From an uncultured Cardiobacterium sp. (lineage in GTDB: Bacteria > Pseudomonadota > Gammaproteobacteria > Cardiobacteriales > Cardiobacteriaceae): a stretch of 7,194 nt of DNA. The stretch spans positions 1-7,194 of the forward strand of contig NZ_CALIZP010000016.1 of assembly GCF_938028825.1 (NCBI RefSeq). Reading direction: 5' to 3'. Below are positions 1 to 5,558 of this stretch, piece after piece. Position numbers and translations under genes: made by a program. The notes below the pieces were generated by a model. It saw only the letters and a program-made list of their open reading frames with translations. It was not told where the DNA came from and made no database searches. Every line of letters begins with the position of its first letter. Within the stretch, counting starts at the first letter, position 1.

Positions 1-511
1 CGACTTTCACTTGCGTCGGGTCGGCCAGCGGCACGATTTCCAGATTCTGCCCGATCGGCTTGCTGATGGCGGGGACATCCACCGCTGCATCGCCGACCAC
101 AAGCAGCTTCTTGCCGAACATCTGCGCCTGCTGACAGGTGCTGGCATCGGGCACCTCCGTCAGATTCTGCTGTTTCCAGCCGTCCTTGTTCTTCGCCCAG
201 AAGGTCGGCTGATAGACGGCGCTCAGCCAGTAGCTGCCGGCGGCCAGTTTGCCTTTGGCTTCGTACTGATAATTTTCGCCCTTCTGGTTCATGTCTTGTG
301 TGCTGCCGTCCGTGCCGTGAATGGCAAGCGGCTTGAAAATCTGCACGCGGTCGCCGGCGATGGCTTCCAGCGTCGGGAAGTAATCGCTGTAACCGAGGTC
401 GGCTTTGAGCACCTCGTCGGCGGCGATTTTGTCGGGCGCACTGACCCAGAGTTCGTGGGCGGATGCGAGGGAAGATACGGCAACGAGTGCTGCCAGCAGG
501 GTCTTTTGCAT
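1..511 (-). CDS. DUF4198 domain-containing exported protein (C-terminus outside window)
   Basis: About 170 N-terminal residues are present and the gene runs off the left edge. The start is the ATG at 511, preceded by a GGAG ribosome-binding site six bases upstream. Residues 1-18 form a signal peptide (charged MQK, hydrophobic core, Ala-Ser-Ala cleavage motif), so the mature protein should begin His-Glu-Leu-Trp-Val. That HELWV start, followed by a GYSDYFP-type segment, an aromatic PTFW motif near residue 103 and a GQNLEIVPLADP stretch near 155, is the pattern I know from DUF4198. The family consists of periplasmic proteins, some encoded beside nickel/cobalt transporters (NikK/NikM-type). No transporter gene is visible here, so a metal-related role is inference from family. 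It has its own promoter and lies downstream of purB in the same orientation. Family assignment is fairly sure; function is open. Confidence 0.8.
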   Translation of the reverse strand, partial: MQKTLLAALVAVSSLASAHELWVSAPDKIAADEVLKADLGYSDYFPTLEAIAGDRVQIFKPLAIHGTDGSTQDMNQKGENYQYEAKGKLAAGSYWLSAVYQPTFWAKNKDGWKQQNLTEVPDASTCQQAQMFGKKLLVVGDAAVDVPAISKPIGQNLEIVPLADPTQVKV

Positions 512-555
512 GGGATTCTCCGGTTGGATGGGAATGTGGTATGAAACCGGTGCGG

Positions 556-585
556 ATTGTACCCGTGTCCCCGGAAGGGAAGCAA
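556..585 (-). promoter_or_regulatory. Sigma70-type promoter for the DUF4198 gene
   Basis: Read on the minus strand, TTGCTT (585-580) and TACAAT (561-556) are separated by 18 bases. The -10 matches five of six consensus bases and the -35 four of six. The -10 lies about 45 bases upstream of the ATG at 511, giving a leader of roughly 40 nt. This suggests the gene is transcribed independently of purB. I found no convincing NikR, Fur or Zur operator overlapping it. Confidence 0.55.
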
Positions 586-623
586 ATGCGAAACTGTCGT
601 ATTTGTGCAGATGGTGGCGGCGG

Positions 624-667
624 CAAACGCGCCGCCCCGTGGCGGCGGCAGCAACGCCGCGCGTTTG
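624..667 (-). terminator. GC-rich hairpin downstream of purB, possible terminator
   Basis: A perfect 9-bp inverted repeat (CAAACGCGC at 624-632, GCGCGTTTG at 659-667) encloses part of an alternative tight hairpin, a 7-bp CGCCGCC/GGCGGCG stem with a 4-base loop at 630-647. The outer arm ends five bases after the purB stop codon. There is no T-run after the stem; the only T residues are inside the outer stem. It is therefore a weak candidate for intrinsic termination and could instead act as a 3' RNA-stabilising structure. Confidence 0.3.
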
Positions 668-671
668 GCTC

Positions 672-2042
672 TCAGATGCGCGCCGCGAGGGCTGCCGCTT
701 TGCCGGTGTAGTCGGCAGGCGTCAGGGCAAGCAGGCGGTTTTTGGCCTCAATCGGCAGGTCGAGGCTCGCAATGAAGGCGTGGATTTCGTCGCGGCTGAT
801 GTGTTCTTTGCCGCGTGTCAGTGCCTTGAGCTTTTCGTAGGGCTGCTCGATGCCGTAGCGGCGCATCACGGTCTGGATGGGTTCGGCGAGCAGGGCCCAG
901 TGGGCGTCGAGGTCGGCGGCAAGCGCTGCCGGGTTGGCTTCGAGTTTGTCGAGGCCGCGCAGGTGCGCCGTCCAGCCGAGCAGGGTGTAGCCACAGGCGA
1001 CGCCCATGTTGCGCAGCACGGTGCTGTCGGTGAGGTCGCGTTGCCAGCGCGAGACGGGCAGTTTGTCGGCGAGGTGGTGCAGGATGGCGTTCGCCATGCC
1101 GAGGTTGCCTTCGGAGTTTTCAAAATCGATGGGGTTCACTTTGTGCGGCATGGTGGAGGAGCCGACTTCGCCCGCCTTGATTTTCTGGCGGTAGTAGCCC
1201 AGCGAGATGTAGCCCCAGATGTCGCGGTTGGCATCAATAAGGATGGTGTTGATGCGCGCGAGGGTGTGGAAGTATTCGGCCATGTAGTCGTGCGGCTCGA
1301 TCTGGATGGTGTAGGGGTTGTAGCTGAGGCCGAGCGCGGTTTCGACGAAGTGGCGGCAGTGGCTTTCCCAGTCTTTGTCGGAATAGGCGACAAGGTGCGC
1401 GTTGTAGTTGCCGACGGCGCCGTTGATTTTGCCGAGCAGCGCCTGGGCGCGTAGTTGGGCGATTTGTCTTGCGAGACGCTGGTGGATGTTGGCGATTTCT
1501 TTGCCGAGGGTGGTCGGGGTGGCCGGTTGGCCGTGGGTGCGGCTCATCATGGGCATGGCGGCATGGGTGTGCGCCATGTCGCGCAGTTTGGTGGTGATGC
1601 GGTCAAGGGCGGGCAGGAGGACGTTGTCACGCGCGTCGCGCAGCATCAGGGCGTGAGCGAGGTTGTTGATGTCTTCGCTGGTGCAGGCGAAGTGGATGTA
1701 TTCGCTGGCGGCAGCGATTTCGGCGTTATCCGCGAAGTGTTGTTTGAGCCAGTATTCGACGGCTTTGACGTCGTGGTTGGTGGTTGCCTCAATCTGCTTG
1801 ATGGCAGCGGCGTCTTCGTGGCTGAAGGTTGTGATGGTATGCTCGATGGCGGCAAGGGTTTTGGCGCTAAATGGCGGGACTTCGCCGATGTCCGGCGCGG
1901 CAGCAAGGCTTTTCAGCCATTCGAGCTCGACGGTAACGCGCGCTTTCATCAGGCCGTATTCGGAATGGATGGGGCGCAGGGCGGCGACGGCATTGGCGTA
2001 GCGGCCATCAAGCGGGGAGAGGGCGTAGAGGGGGTCAAGCAT
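672..2042 (-). CDS. purB: Adenylosuccinate lyase
   Basis: The 456-residue product has the same length as E. coli PurB as I recall it and starts with the family's L-SP-DGRY motif at residues 8-15. It catalyses two beta-eliminations that release fumarate: SAICAR to AICAR in purine synthesis, and adenylosuccinate to AMP. Visible landmarks are TTNHDVKAVEY (87-97), CTSEDINN (120-127), SRTHGQPATP (167-176) with the general-acid His near 170, KINGAVGNYNAH (205-216), and the superfamily signature GSSTMPHKVNP (294-304) with the catalytic Ser in the flexible loop near 295. The ATG at 2042 is preceded by AAGGA six bases upstream. It acts as a cytosolic homotetramer in this family. It lies 73 bp downstream of the HI_0552-like gene in the same orientation. 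Every catalytic motif is intact, so the gene should be functional. Confidence 0.97.
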   Translation of the reverse strand: MLDPLYALSPLDGRYANAVAALRPIHSEYGLMKARVTVELEWLKSLAAAPDIGEVPPFSAKTLAAIEHTITTFSHEDAAAIKQIEATTNHDVKAVEYWLKQHFADNAEIAAASEYIHFACTSEDINNLAHALMLRDARDNVLLPALDRITTKLRDMAHTHAAMPMMSRTHGQPATPTTLGKEIANIHQRLARQIAQLRAQALLGKINGAVGNYNAHLVAYSDKDWESHCRHFVETALGLSYNPYTIQIEPHDYMAEYFHTLARINTILIDANRDIWGYISLGYYRQKIKAGEVGSSTMPHKVNPIDFENSEGNLGMANAILHHLADKLPVSRWQRDLTDSTVLRNMGVACGYTLLGWTAHLRGLDKLEANPAALAADLDAHWALLAEPIQTVMRRYGIEQPYEKLKALTRGKEHISRDEIHAFIASLDLPIEAKNRLLALTPADYTGKAAALAARI

Positions 2043-2115
2043 GGGGAATCCTTGGATTAGGGTTGGTTTTGGGTGAAAAGCGCGTGGTTGTCTCGCTTGG
2101 CAGCGCTTCGAGCCG

Positions 2116-2736
2116 CTAGGGATGGCAGGCTTCGTAAAGCGGTTGCAGGTCGCGGATGGTTGCCGCTATCCAGGCCGCGCTGTCTTCGCGTCCGAGCTGG
2201 TCGCGCTCGATGTGTTTGCCGATATTGTAGTAGTCGTCGGCGTTGCGCAGGCGGATGTCCGTCGTTTGGGCAACGGTCGGGTAGTCGGCGTATTCGTCTT
2301 CGTCGCCGTGCCAGAGGTCGTAAGCGGCGTAGTGTTCGCGGTCAAGCGCGTCCAGCCAGTGGTTGTAGTGAGCCAGAGTAGTGGTGGAGATGCCGGCTTT
2401 GTAGCAGTGCCAGTCGAGGCTGACGGTGAGGCGGCGCTGGTTGAGCAGCACGGAGAGGATGGTGGCGGTGTCCTGCCGGTCGCGGTATTTGTAGTAGGCG
2501 AAGAAGTGGGCGCGCACTTGCCAGCCGTTGCACCAGCGTTCGATGTGCGGCGCGGCGAAGGGTTCGCCGAGCAGCCCGCTCACGCGGTTGATGACGGCGC
2601 GCCAGTTTTCCCAAGCGGCTTTGTAATCGGCTTTAATCTGCGGGATGGCTTCGGGGGCGTATTTTTTCAGCTGCGCGAACTGGTAACAGGGCAGGTCGAA
2701 CAGGTCGCAACTGGCGGGGCTGAGGTTGGCTGTCAT
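2116..2736 (-). CDS. Hypothetical cytosolic protein, HI_0552-like
   Basis: A 206-residue protein without signal peptide or membrane segments. It is rich in aromatic residues: CYQFAQLKKY (17-26), AWENW (41-45), NGWQVRAHFFAYYKY (70-84) and LDWHCYKAG (107-115). The acidic middle carries a WHGDEDEYADY stretch, and the C-terminal part has a YYNIGKHIERD motif. From memory this resembles the uncharacterised family named after Haemophilus HI_0552 (sometimes mislabelled glucose-6-phosphate 1-dehydrogenase); I cannot confirm that without a profile search. I see no catalytic signature and assign no function. Its ATG overlaps the stop of the upstream DUF4328 gene (ATGA), and no clear Shine-Dalgarno precedes it, so translational coupling to that membrane protein is likely. 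Base composition is GC-rich, like purB and unlike the adjacent DUF4328 gene. Confidence 0.75.
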   Translation of the reverse strand: MTANLSPASCDLFDLPCYQFAQLKKYAPEAIPQIKADYKAAWENWRAVINRVSGLLGEPFAAPHIERWCNGWQVRAHFFAYYKYRDRQDTATILSVLLNQRRLTVSLDWHCYKAGISTTTLAHYNHWLDALDREHYAAYDLWHGDEDEYADYPTVAQTTDIRLRNADDYYNIGKHIERDQLGREDSAAWIAATIRDLQPLYEACHP

Positions 2737-3416
2737 GGGTCAAGGGCGGGGGTGTCTGTCGGGATGGTGTTGTTTTGTATTTCTGAGTAGTTTTTTTGTG
2801 CCTGACTGATGGCGCGGGTGATTTTAATGAGCAGGATGGCAGATATCACGTGCAGCATACGGCTAATAACGTAAGTATTAATGGCGGTTATGTCGAAGGG
2901 GTTATTTATTAACCATCTGATTCCTATACAGCCACTAATGTTGCCAAGAATAAAACTTAGCCACCAAATAGAGATAATGCCTGTTTCAAGATTATTTTCG
3001 TTTTTTATCAGCTTAAGGCTTTTCTGCCAAATTTCCTTGATTATTTGATAGGGAGCAATGGCACTAATTATAGGAATAAGCCAGCACCAAATTGTCTCTT
3101 GAGGTTTATAGCGAATACGTCCGGCTTTGAAGAAATGCAGGTTGGCATTGGTACGATATGTCCATATTAATACGAGAACAGCTGTAATGAATAATAAAAC
3201 AGCATGGGAAACGGCTACAATTTTATAAAGACTATCAATTAATTGCAAAAATTTTAATGAAAAATGAGGTGCGTTAGGGCTTTTGGCCTTTGCCAATAAA
3301 AAACGGACAAAGCCGAAATAAGCTGCTTCAAAGATTAAACAGCCCAAGGAAAGACAAACAGCACCATACAAATAGCGGGTGAGAGATTGTAATTTGCTGT
3401 ATTTATAGTCTTTCAT
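2733..3416 (-). CDS. DUF4328 family membrane protein, AT-rich copy
   Basis: A 227-residue integral membrane protein. The start is the ATG at 3416, with GAGGAA about six bases upstream; the open frame continues further upstream, but that extension is shadow sequence from the neighbouring gene. Hydrophobic segments lie near residues 17-38, 65-86, 108-123, 146-168 and 184-199. The DUF4328 core is visible: WTYRTNANLH (85-94), RYKP (102-105), W-W-IP (110-115), PYQIIKEIW (122-130) and a second WW near 151. These proteins have no known biochemical function. The gene is strikingly AT-rich: two sampled 60-base lines give about 33-40% GC, against about 72% in a purB line. It lies 29 bp downstream of a GC-rich paralogue and its stop overlaps the start of the HI_0552-like gene. 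Transfer or replacement from an AT-rich relative is an inference. Confidence 0.85.
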   Translation of the reverse strand: MKDYKYSKLQSLTRYLYGAVCLSLGCLIFEAAYFGFVRFLLAKAKSPNAPHFSLKFLQLIDSLYKIVAVSHAVLLFITAVLVLIWTYRTNANLHFFKAGRIRYKPQETIWCWLIPIISAIAPYQIIKEIWQKSLKLIKNENNLETGIISIWWLSFILGNISGCIGIRWLINNPFDITAINTYVISRMLHVISAILLIKITRAISQAQKNYSEIQNNTIPTDTPALDP

Positions 3417-3445
3417 AGGTGTTCCTCTATGGTGGGGGCATGGTC

Positions 3446-4063
3446 CTAGCGGACGGATTTTTGCTGCTGTTGGTGGGCGGTGGTTTGTGCCCGGTTGATG
3501 CGGCGGGTGAGCGTCATCAGGGTTTGCGCCGAGACCAGGGCAAAGCCGTGCATGATAAGCAGGAAGCAGACGCCGGTGATGGCGGCGCTGTTGGCGGTGC
3601 GTCCGGCAATCATGCCGCTGCCGCCGATGGCAAGGAAGGTGAGCCACCAGCGGAAGAGGAGGTTTTCGTTGTCTTCGTCGAGGTCACGCACGAGAGCGAG
3701 GCTGCCGCGCCACAGTTCGGCCATGATGTTGTAGGGCATCCAAAGGTTCAACAGCGGGATGAACCACCACAGGAGGGTGCGCCCCGGGGTGTAGCGGATT
3801 TTGCTGTCGTCAGGGCTGAGGACATGCAGGTTTTCGTTGGCGCAGAAGCACCAGGCGAGGGTCATGAAGGCGCTGATGATGAAGGTGAGGGCAGTGAAGA
3901 CGGTGAGCACCCGGTAGGTGGTGTCGGCATGGTGCAGGTAGGGCAGGTAGCGGAAGTAGTCGGCGGCGGTCCGGCTGCTGCACCAGGCGAGGCAGGCGAT
4001 GGTCAGCAGGGTCAGGATGGACGCGATGGTGATGTATAGTAAATTAAGTTTATAATAGCGCAT
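3446..4063 (-). CDS. DUF4328 membrane protein, 5' end replaced by IS630 sequence (hybrid ORF)
   Basis: The 205-residue ORF is DUF4328 from about residue 11 onward: hydrophobic segments near 11-27, 52-72, 97-110, 140-155 and 160-180, with motifs CANENLH (74-80), RYTPGRTLLWWFIP (90-103), PYNIMAELW (110-118) and RWW (138-140). The start codon and first nine codons (to 4037) are not native. They lie in the left terminal repeat of the IS630 element, and the tenth codon straddles the TA target. The original N-terminus is stranded at 4931-5020. AAGGA lies about eleven bases before the ATG, so translation from the IS is possible but weakly supported. Removing the IS gives a 226-residue protein, matching the 227-residue neighbour. 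The hybrid keeps all predicted membrane segments and loses a polar N-terminal stretch. Whether it is expressed or functional is unknown; it may simply be a disrupted gene. Confidence 0.8.
   Translation of the reverse strand: MRYYKLNLLYITIASILTLLTIACLAWCSSRTAADYFRYLPYLHHADTTYRVLTVFTALTFIISAFMTLAWCFCANENLHVLSPDDSKIRYTPGRTLLWWFIPLLNLWMPYNIMAELWRGSLALVRDLDEDNENLLFRWWLTFLAIGGSGMIAGRTANSAAITGVCFLLIMHGFALVSAQTLMTLTRRINRAQTTAHQQQQKSVR
4035..4061 (+). repeat. Left terminal inverted repeat of the IS630 element
   Basis: Counting from the TA inward, this 27-base end matches the reverse complement of the right end (4904-4930) at 19 positions. Shared blocks include TAT, TTAAG and AATAG. On the minus strand it doubles as the first codons of the hybrid DUF4328 ORF. 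Confidence 0.8.
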
Positions 4064-4087
4064 GTTTCACTTTATCCTTACATTACT

Positions 4088-4925
4088 ATGGCACATTCAA
4101 TAGAAATTAGAGAAAAAGCTTTAGGGTATCTTGAAAGATGTAAAAATGTCAGTCAAGTTGCAAGAGCATATGGTGTTTCTAGAAATACATTATATTGCTG
4201 GCTGGATCTCAAGCAAAAAACAGGCAAGCTTGAACGTAGAGTTGTCAAAGCAAGACCAAGAAAAATAGACCGGGAAAAATTGGCAGCCTATATTGAACAA
4301 TACCCTGATGCCTATTTCGCCGAAATAGCGAAACATTTTCATTGCAGCGCAGTGGCTGTTTTCTATGCTTTGCGTAGCATGGGAATAACACGAAAAAAAA
4401 GACCATAACATACATGGAGCAGGATCCTGTAAAAGTGGAGAACTATCTGCAACAGCTGCGACATCTTGGTGATTACCGGACTGTTTATGTTGATGAAACA
4501 AGCTGTAGCACCTACCTGTACAGGGAATATGGCAGGGCGAAGTCGTAAAGGGCTGTATTAAGGGAAAGAAATATCAGCGCACCTCACTGGTTGCAGCAAA
4601 GATTGAACAAAAGCTGGTAGCGCCCATGGTTTATAAAGAAACAATGGTAAGTCATTTCTTTGAGGAGTGGTTTGAAACATTTTTACTACCTGAGTTAACT
4701 GAAAAATCTGTCATTATTATGGATAATGCGGCATTTCACAGAATAAATCTCTTACAAGAGATGGCAAAGAAACACGGTCATGTAGTATTACCTTTACCGC
4801 CATATTCACCGGATCTTAACCCTATAGAGAAAGTTTGGGCGAATCTAAAAAAATACATGAGAAAAGTTATATCCAAATACGGCACTTTTGAGGAAGCGTT
4901 ATTGTCCTATTCTTATCTTAAATGA
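4088..4925 (+). pseudogene. IS630-family transposase, frameshifted
   Basis: The first frame (4088-4408, 106 residues) encodes two helix-turn-helix units: NVSQVARAYGVSRNTLYCWL near 19-38 and a second around 78-99. Sliding -1 on the A8 tract at 4393-4400 continues into a frame reading TITYMEQDP and then VYVDET, where the first catalytic Asp is at 4492-4494. That frame hits TAA at 4546, but homology resumes one frame over from about 4539 (EVVKGCIKGKKYQRTSLVAAK) and runs to 4925. It includes IIMDNAAFH (second Asp, 4722-4724) and PYSPDLNPIEKVW (Glu, 4827-4829). Exactly 34 residues separate the last two acidic residues, the DD34E spacing of IS630. The shift at A8 may be programmed, as in many IS630 relatives. 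The break near 4536-4545 looks like a small deletion (3n+1) and should inactivate the enzyme. All three catalytic residues remain encoded. Confidence 0.88.
4393..4401 (+). promoter_or_regulatory. A8G slippery site for -1 frameshifting in the transposase
   Basis: Eight A residues followed by G lie two codons before the first-frame TAA (4406-4408). A -1 slip converts AAA AAA AGA into AAA AAA AAG and joins the helix-turn-helix half to the catalytic half. Many IS630-type elements have transposase split across two frames at such A-runs. Whether slippage is programmed in this copy is inference. Confidence 0.6.
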
Positions 4926-4930
4926 CCATA
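4904..4930 (-). repeat. Right terminal inverted repeat of the IS630 element
   Basis: Partner of the left repeat, with 19 of 27 matches when read inward from the TA. It overlaps the transposase stop codon (4923-4925). On the minus strand it places an in-frame TAA (4915-4913) that ends the orphaned DUF4328 N-terminal fragment. Confidence 0.8.
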
Positions 4931-5020
4931 CTGGTAGGCGCGGATGAGGCGGTGCAGCCAGCGTTCCAGTCCGTGCAGGTCGCTGTATTCGTAGAGGGTG
5001 TCGTCAGTGTAGGCGTTCAT
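4931..5020 (-). pseudogene. Orphaned N-terminal fragment of the IS-split DUF4328 gene
   Basis: Thirty codons from the ATG at 5020 encode MNAYTDDTLYEYSDL and then HGLERWLHRLIRAYQ before the IS. As interrupted, the frame runs into the IS right end and stops at 4913 after a further Tyr-Gly-His-Leu-Arg. The pattern Y-YS-L--L-R-L aligns with the start of the intact paralogue (YKYSKLQSLTRYL), identifying the fragment. Joining CAG (4933-4931), TA and C (4034) gives Gln-Tyr-Ile-Thr-Ile-Ala, which leads straight into the first membrane segment. No Shine-Dalgarno precedes this ATG, and it lies only three bases beyond the T-run of the slyD terminator. The native gene must therefore have used readthrough, a start inside the terminator region, or a promoter in slyD. 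Confidence 0.85.
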
Positions 5021-5023
5021 GGC

Positions 5024-5046
5024 AAAAAAGGCAGCTTGCGCTGCCT
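5024..5046 (-). terminator. Intrinsic terminator of slyD (zapD-pgpA-slyD cluster)
   Basis: On the minus strand, AGGCAGC-GCAA-GCTGCCT forms a perfect 7-bp stem with a GNRA-type tetraloop, followed by a run of six T (5029-5024; the outermost A-T pair uses the first of them). It begins twelve bases after the slyD stop. This is a textbook rho-independent terminator for transcripts from zapD through slyD. Confidence 0.9.
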
Positions 5047-5057
5047 GGGTCGGGGTT

Positions 5058-5537
5058 TTAATGGTGATGGTGTCCGTGCGGGCCGTGCACATGGCCATGC
5101 GCGATTTCTTCGGCGGTGGCTGCGCGCACGTTCTGCACTGTGGCCTTGAAGCGCAGGGTCAGGCCGGCAAGCGGGTGGTTGCTGTCCAGGATGGCGTGGG
5201 TGTCGTCCAGACCGGTCACGCGGAAGTAGCGGATGTGGCCGTGGCTGTCTTCGCCTTCGAGGATGTCGTCCACTTTGATTTCCGGCGGCAGGATGTCGCG
5301 CGCTTCGCGGCGGATGTGTTCTTGTTGCACTTCGCCGAAGTGGTCGGCGGGGGCGAGGGTGAGCTCGATTTCGTCGCCGGGGTTTTTGCCTTCCAGCGCC
5401 GCTTCGACTTTGGGAAAGGTGCCGTGGTAGCCGCCGTGCAGGTAGATGAGCGGTGCGCCGTCGTGGGCGATTTGCTGTCCGTTTTCGTCGTAGAGTTCGT
5501 AGGCGAGTTCGACGACGCTGTTTTTCTGGATGGGCAT
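5058..5537 (-). CDS. slyD: FKBP-type peptidyl-prolyl isomerase SlyD with His-rich tail
   Basis: A 159-residue cytosolic chaperone and proline isomerase. The split FKBP domain occupies about 1-67 and 128-145 (YELYDENGQQI near 13-23, YLHGGYHGTFPKVEAALEG 32-50). The insert-in-flap chaperone domain lies between, ending in the diagnostic LDSNHPLAG motif (117-125). The C-terminal tail (147-159) has eight His in thirteen residues and should bind Ni/Zn. In Enterobacteria, SlyD supplies nickel for hydrogenase maturation. This tail has no Cys, unlike the longer Cys-containing E. coli tail, and ends in four His. The start ATG at 5537 has AAGGA five bases upstream. It lies 21 bp downstream of pgpA and is followed by a strong terminator, so it is the last gene of its operon. 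Confidence 0.95.
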   Translation of the reverse strand: MPIQKNSVVELAYELYDENGQQIAHDGAPLIYLHGGYHGTFPKVEAALEGKNPGDEIELTLAPADHFGEVQQEHIRREARDILPPEIKVDDILEGEDSHGHIRYFRVTGLDDTHAILDSNHPLAGLTLRFKATVQNVRAATAEEIAHGHVHGPHGHHHH

Positions 5538-5558
5538 GGGTTTCCTTAGATTGGGGGG

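Larger units (their letters stand above)
4035..4930 (+). mobile_element. IS630-family insertion sequence inserted in a DUF4328 gene
   Basis: An element of about 890 bp bounded by TA at 4035-4036 and TA at 4929-4930, the target duplication typical of the IS630/Tc1 superfamily. The ends are imperfect inverted repeats. Inside is a DD34E transposase in the plus orientation, opposite to the host gene. It is AT-rich relative to the flanks. Excising 4037-4930, leaving one TA, restores a single uninterrupted DUF4328 reading frame, which independently confirms both ends. The transposase carries a frame break, so the copy is probably not autonomous. Confidence 0.92.

Noticed and set aside
11..544. Plus-strand frame of 177 codons at the left edge
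   Set aside because: It mirrors the DUF4198 gene, which has a signal peptide, ribosome-binding site, promoter and family motifs on the minus strand.
405..1454. Long plus-strand reading frame of 349 codons opposite purB
   Set aside because: It is antisense to an intact, fully motif-bearing purB. Its Val/Ala/Gly-rich composition is the usual shadow of a GC-rich gene, with no recognisable domain.
2076..2108. Inverted repeat AAGCGC/GCGCTT upstream of purB, possible terminator for the HI_0552-like gene
   Set aside because: Only 6 bp of stem around a 19-base loop with a short T4; too weak to call.
3417..3647. 77-codon upstream extension of the AT-rich DUF4328 gene
   Set aside because: The extension is His/Arg/Pro-rich shadow of the neighbouring gene's C-terminus. 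The ATG at 3416 has GAGGAA at good spacing and matches the paralogue's length.
4488..4925. Two separate functional transposase genes
   Set aside because: The catalytic residues are spread across both downstream frames (first Asp before the break, second Asp and Glu after), so the pieces are one broken gene.
5021..5098. Longer start (ATG at 5098) for the split DUF4328 gene
   Set aside because: It would overlap slyD and translate through the terminator hairpin. The paralogue aligns from close to the ATG at 5020.
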